Below are positions 63,216 to 64,000 of a stretch of 64,000 nucleotides of DNA, one piece after another (position 1 is the stretch's first letter; every line of letters starts with the position of its first letter). The DNA is from Deinococcus sp. JMULE3 (GTDB taxonomy: Bacteria; Deinococcota; Deinococci; Deinococcales; Deinococcaceae): positions 2,611,501-2,675,500 of the forward strand of contig NZ_SGWE01000004.1 of assembly GCF_013337115.1 (NCBI RefSeq), given 5' to 3'. The position numbers were made by a program, and so were the translations under genes. The notes under the pieces were generated by a model that did not search any database, was not told the DNA's origin, and saw only the letters and a list, made by a program, of their open reading frames with translations.

Positions 63216-64000
63216 ATGCGCCCCTGGTTGCCCGGTCTGCTGCTGACGACCCTGCTGTCCGCGTGTGGAGGCGGTGGGTCGGTCACGCCGACCCCTACTC
63301 CGACGCCCACGCCGAAGCCGATCTGCACGCAGGCGGTGGCTGGCGCCCTGCCAGTGGCGGCGCAGGGGAATGCCGCTCCGGGCTGGACGGTGGGGGCGGC
63401 TGACTGGTCGAGGCCTCACGTGCCTGGGCGGGTGCTGGTCAGCAGCGTGCCCGGCGGACCTCGGTTGTCCACGCTGGGGATGACAGGTGAGGAGGTCGTG
63501 CCGGGCGTCACCGTGATCCGCACCGCTCCCGGCGAGGAGGTGGCCGTCGCGGGTCGCCTGCGGACTCAGGGCGTCGTCACCCAGCCGGATTACCTGTACC
63601 TGCCGCTGGTGACCCCGAATGATCCCGGCGTGCCGGGGAACGCCGGCGTGGCGGTCGGCGGGGCGCGGTTCGTTCAGTCGTACCTGACGCGCGTGAACGC
63701 CCCGCAGGCCTGGACGTTCCTGCAGGGATGCGGTAAGACGCCGGTCGCGGCGCGGACGGCGGTGCTCGATTCCCTGGTGGCGACCACCCATCCGGACCTG
63801 CAGGGTCGGCTGGCAGCGGGCCGGTCATACCTGGGTGGGGGATCGTCGGACGACGGGGGGCACGGCACGGCCACCACGGGCGTGATCGCCGCCACGACCA
63901 ACAATGGGCAGGGACTGGCGGGGCTCACCTGGAGTGGCGTCGTGACGCCCATGGAGGTGATCGGCGCGGCGGGCGCGAGCACCAGCACGGTCGCGCAGGC
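63216..64000 (+). CDS. S8 subtilase lipoprotein (3' end outside the window)
   Basis: The open frame runs off the right edge (261 codons shown). It starts MRPWLPGLLLTTLLSACGGG, a signal peptide with lipobox LSAC, then a PTPTPTPTPKP linker and a prodomain-like region with VVTQPDYLYLPL. The subtilase domain shows catalytic Asp185 in TAVLDSLVATTHPDLQG and His216 in DDGGHGTATTGVIAA; the serine would lie beyond the edge. It is probably a surface-anchored protease. Confidence 0.88.
   Translation, partial: MRPWLPGLLLTTLLSACGGGGSVTPTPTPTPTPKPICTQAVAGALPVAAQGNAAPGWTVGAADWSRPHVPGRVLVSSVPGGPRLSTLGMTGEEVVPGVTVIRTAPGEEVAVAGRLRTQGVVTQPDYLYLPLVTPNDPGVPGNAGVAVGGARFVQSYLTRVNAPQAWTFLQGCGKTPVAARTAVLDSLVATTHPDLQGRLAAGRSYLGGGSSDDGGHGTATTGVIAATTNNGQGLAGLTWSGVVTPMEVIGAAGASTSTVAQ

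Overview
The window looks like chromosomal DNA of a Deinococcus species. Base composition is high in GC and coding is dense. Three things point to the genus: a clear DdrA gene at 36558-37190 with a palindrome resembling the radiation/desiccation response motif over its -35 box, a PolX-type polymerase that lacks the usual catalytic aspartates, and a homoisocitrate dehydrogenase of the aminoadipate lysine route shared by Deinococcus and Thermus. No sequence search was run, so family names come from motif recognition. More than twenty genes have a -10 box (TANNNT or one mismatch) only 5-9 nt before the start codon. That is the layout of leaderless transcripts known from Deinococcus, and I used it to choose several starts.

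Layout. 1-10 kb: PolX, histidinol-phosphatase, glycogen branching enzyme, IlvE, single-gene units of a VOC protein, a lipoprotein and a flavin amine-oxidase-like enzyme. 10-12.5 kb: a copper/cytochrome oxidase assembly operon (PCuAC, SCO1, CtaG-like). 12.6-15.6 kb: a LacI-family regulator, then trpS-scpA, where TrpRS carries a four-cysteine iron-sulfur motif. 15.6-20 kb: a tightly overlapping five-gene operon (GNAT, Nudix, unknown, argC, AroE-like) and argF. 20-28 kb: an M14 carboxypeptidase lipoprotein, an ApbE-DUF2271-PepSY redox cluster, a nitroreductase, a trans-sulfuration PLP enzyme and an MDR oxidoreductase. 28-31 kb: homoisocitrate dehydrogenase and a second copper-linked operon (DUF2946-like, YcnI, CopC). 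31-42.5 kb: rhomboid, aldo/keto reductase, HrpB, Tam, DdrA, hisB-hisH, a barstar-like gene, a two-gene split MnmC and tandem Nudix genes. 42.6-50.3 kb: MarR-MFS, comEA-comEC and the rpmH-rnpA-yidD-yidC operon. 50.3-60.8 kb: two hydrophilic small proteins, a haem-binding protein, a P1B-4 metal ATPase, icd with a divergent winged-helix gene, a DinB-PDZ fusion and acnA. 60.8-61.8 kb: an AT-rich AlbA_2/Schlafen-like gene that has cut off a Uma2-like gene. The window ends inside a subtilase lipoprotein.

The most interesting unexplained structure is a dispersed element of about 130 nt, with full copies at 27680-27810, 36430-36560 and 40639-40767 and a degenerate copy near 56900-57043. Its stems keep pairing although their sequences differ, while its single-stranded linkers are conserved in sequence. 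One copy sits in frame in the apparent N-terminus of mnmD. A second repeat family of degenerate G-rich heptamers occurs in six intergenic places. No tRNA, rRNA, CRISPR array or insertion sequence was seen.
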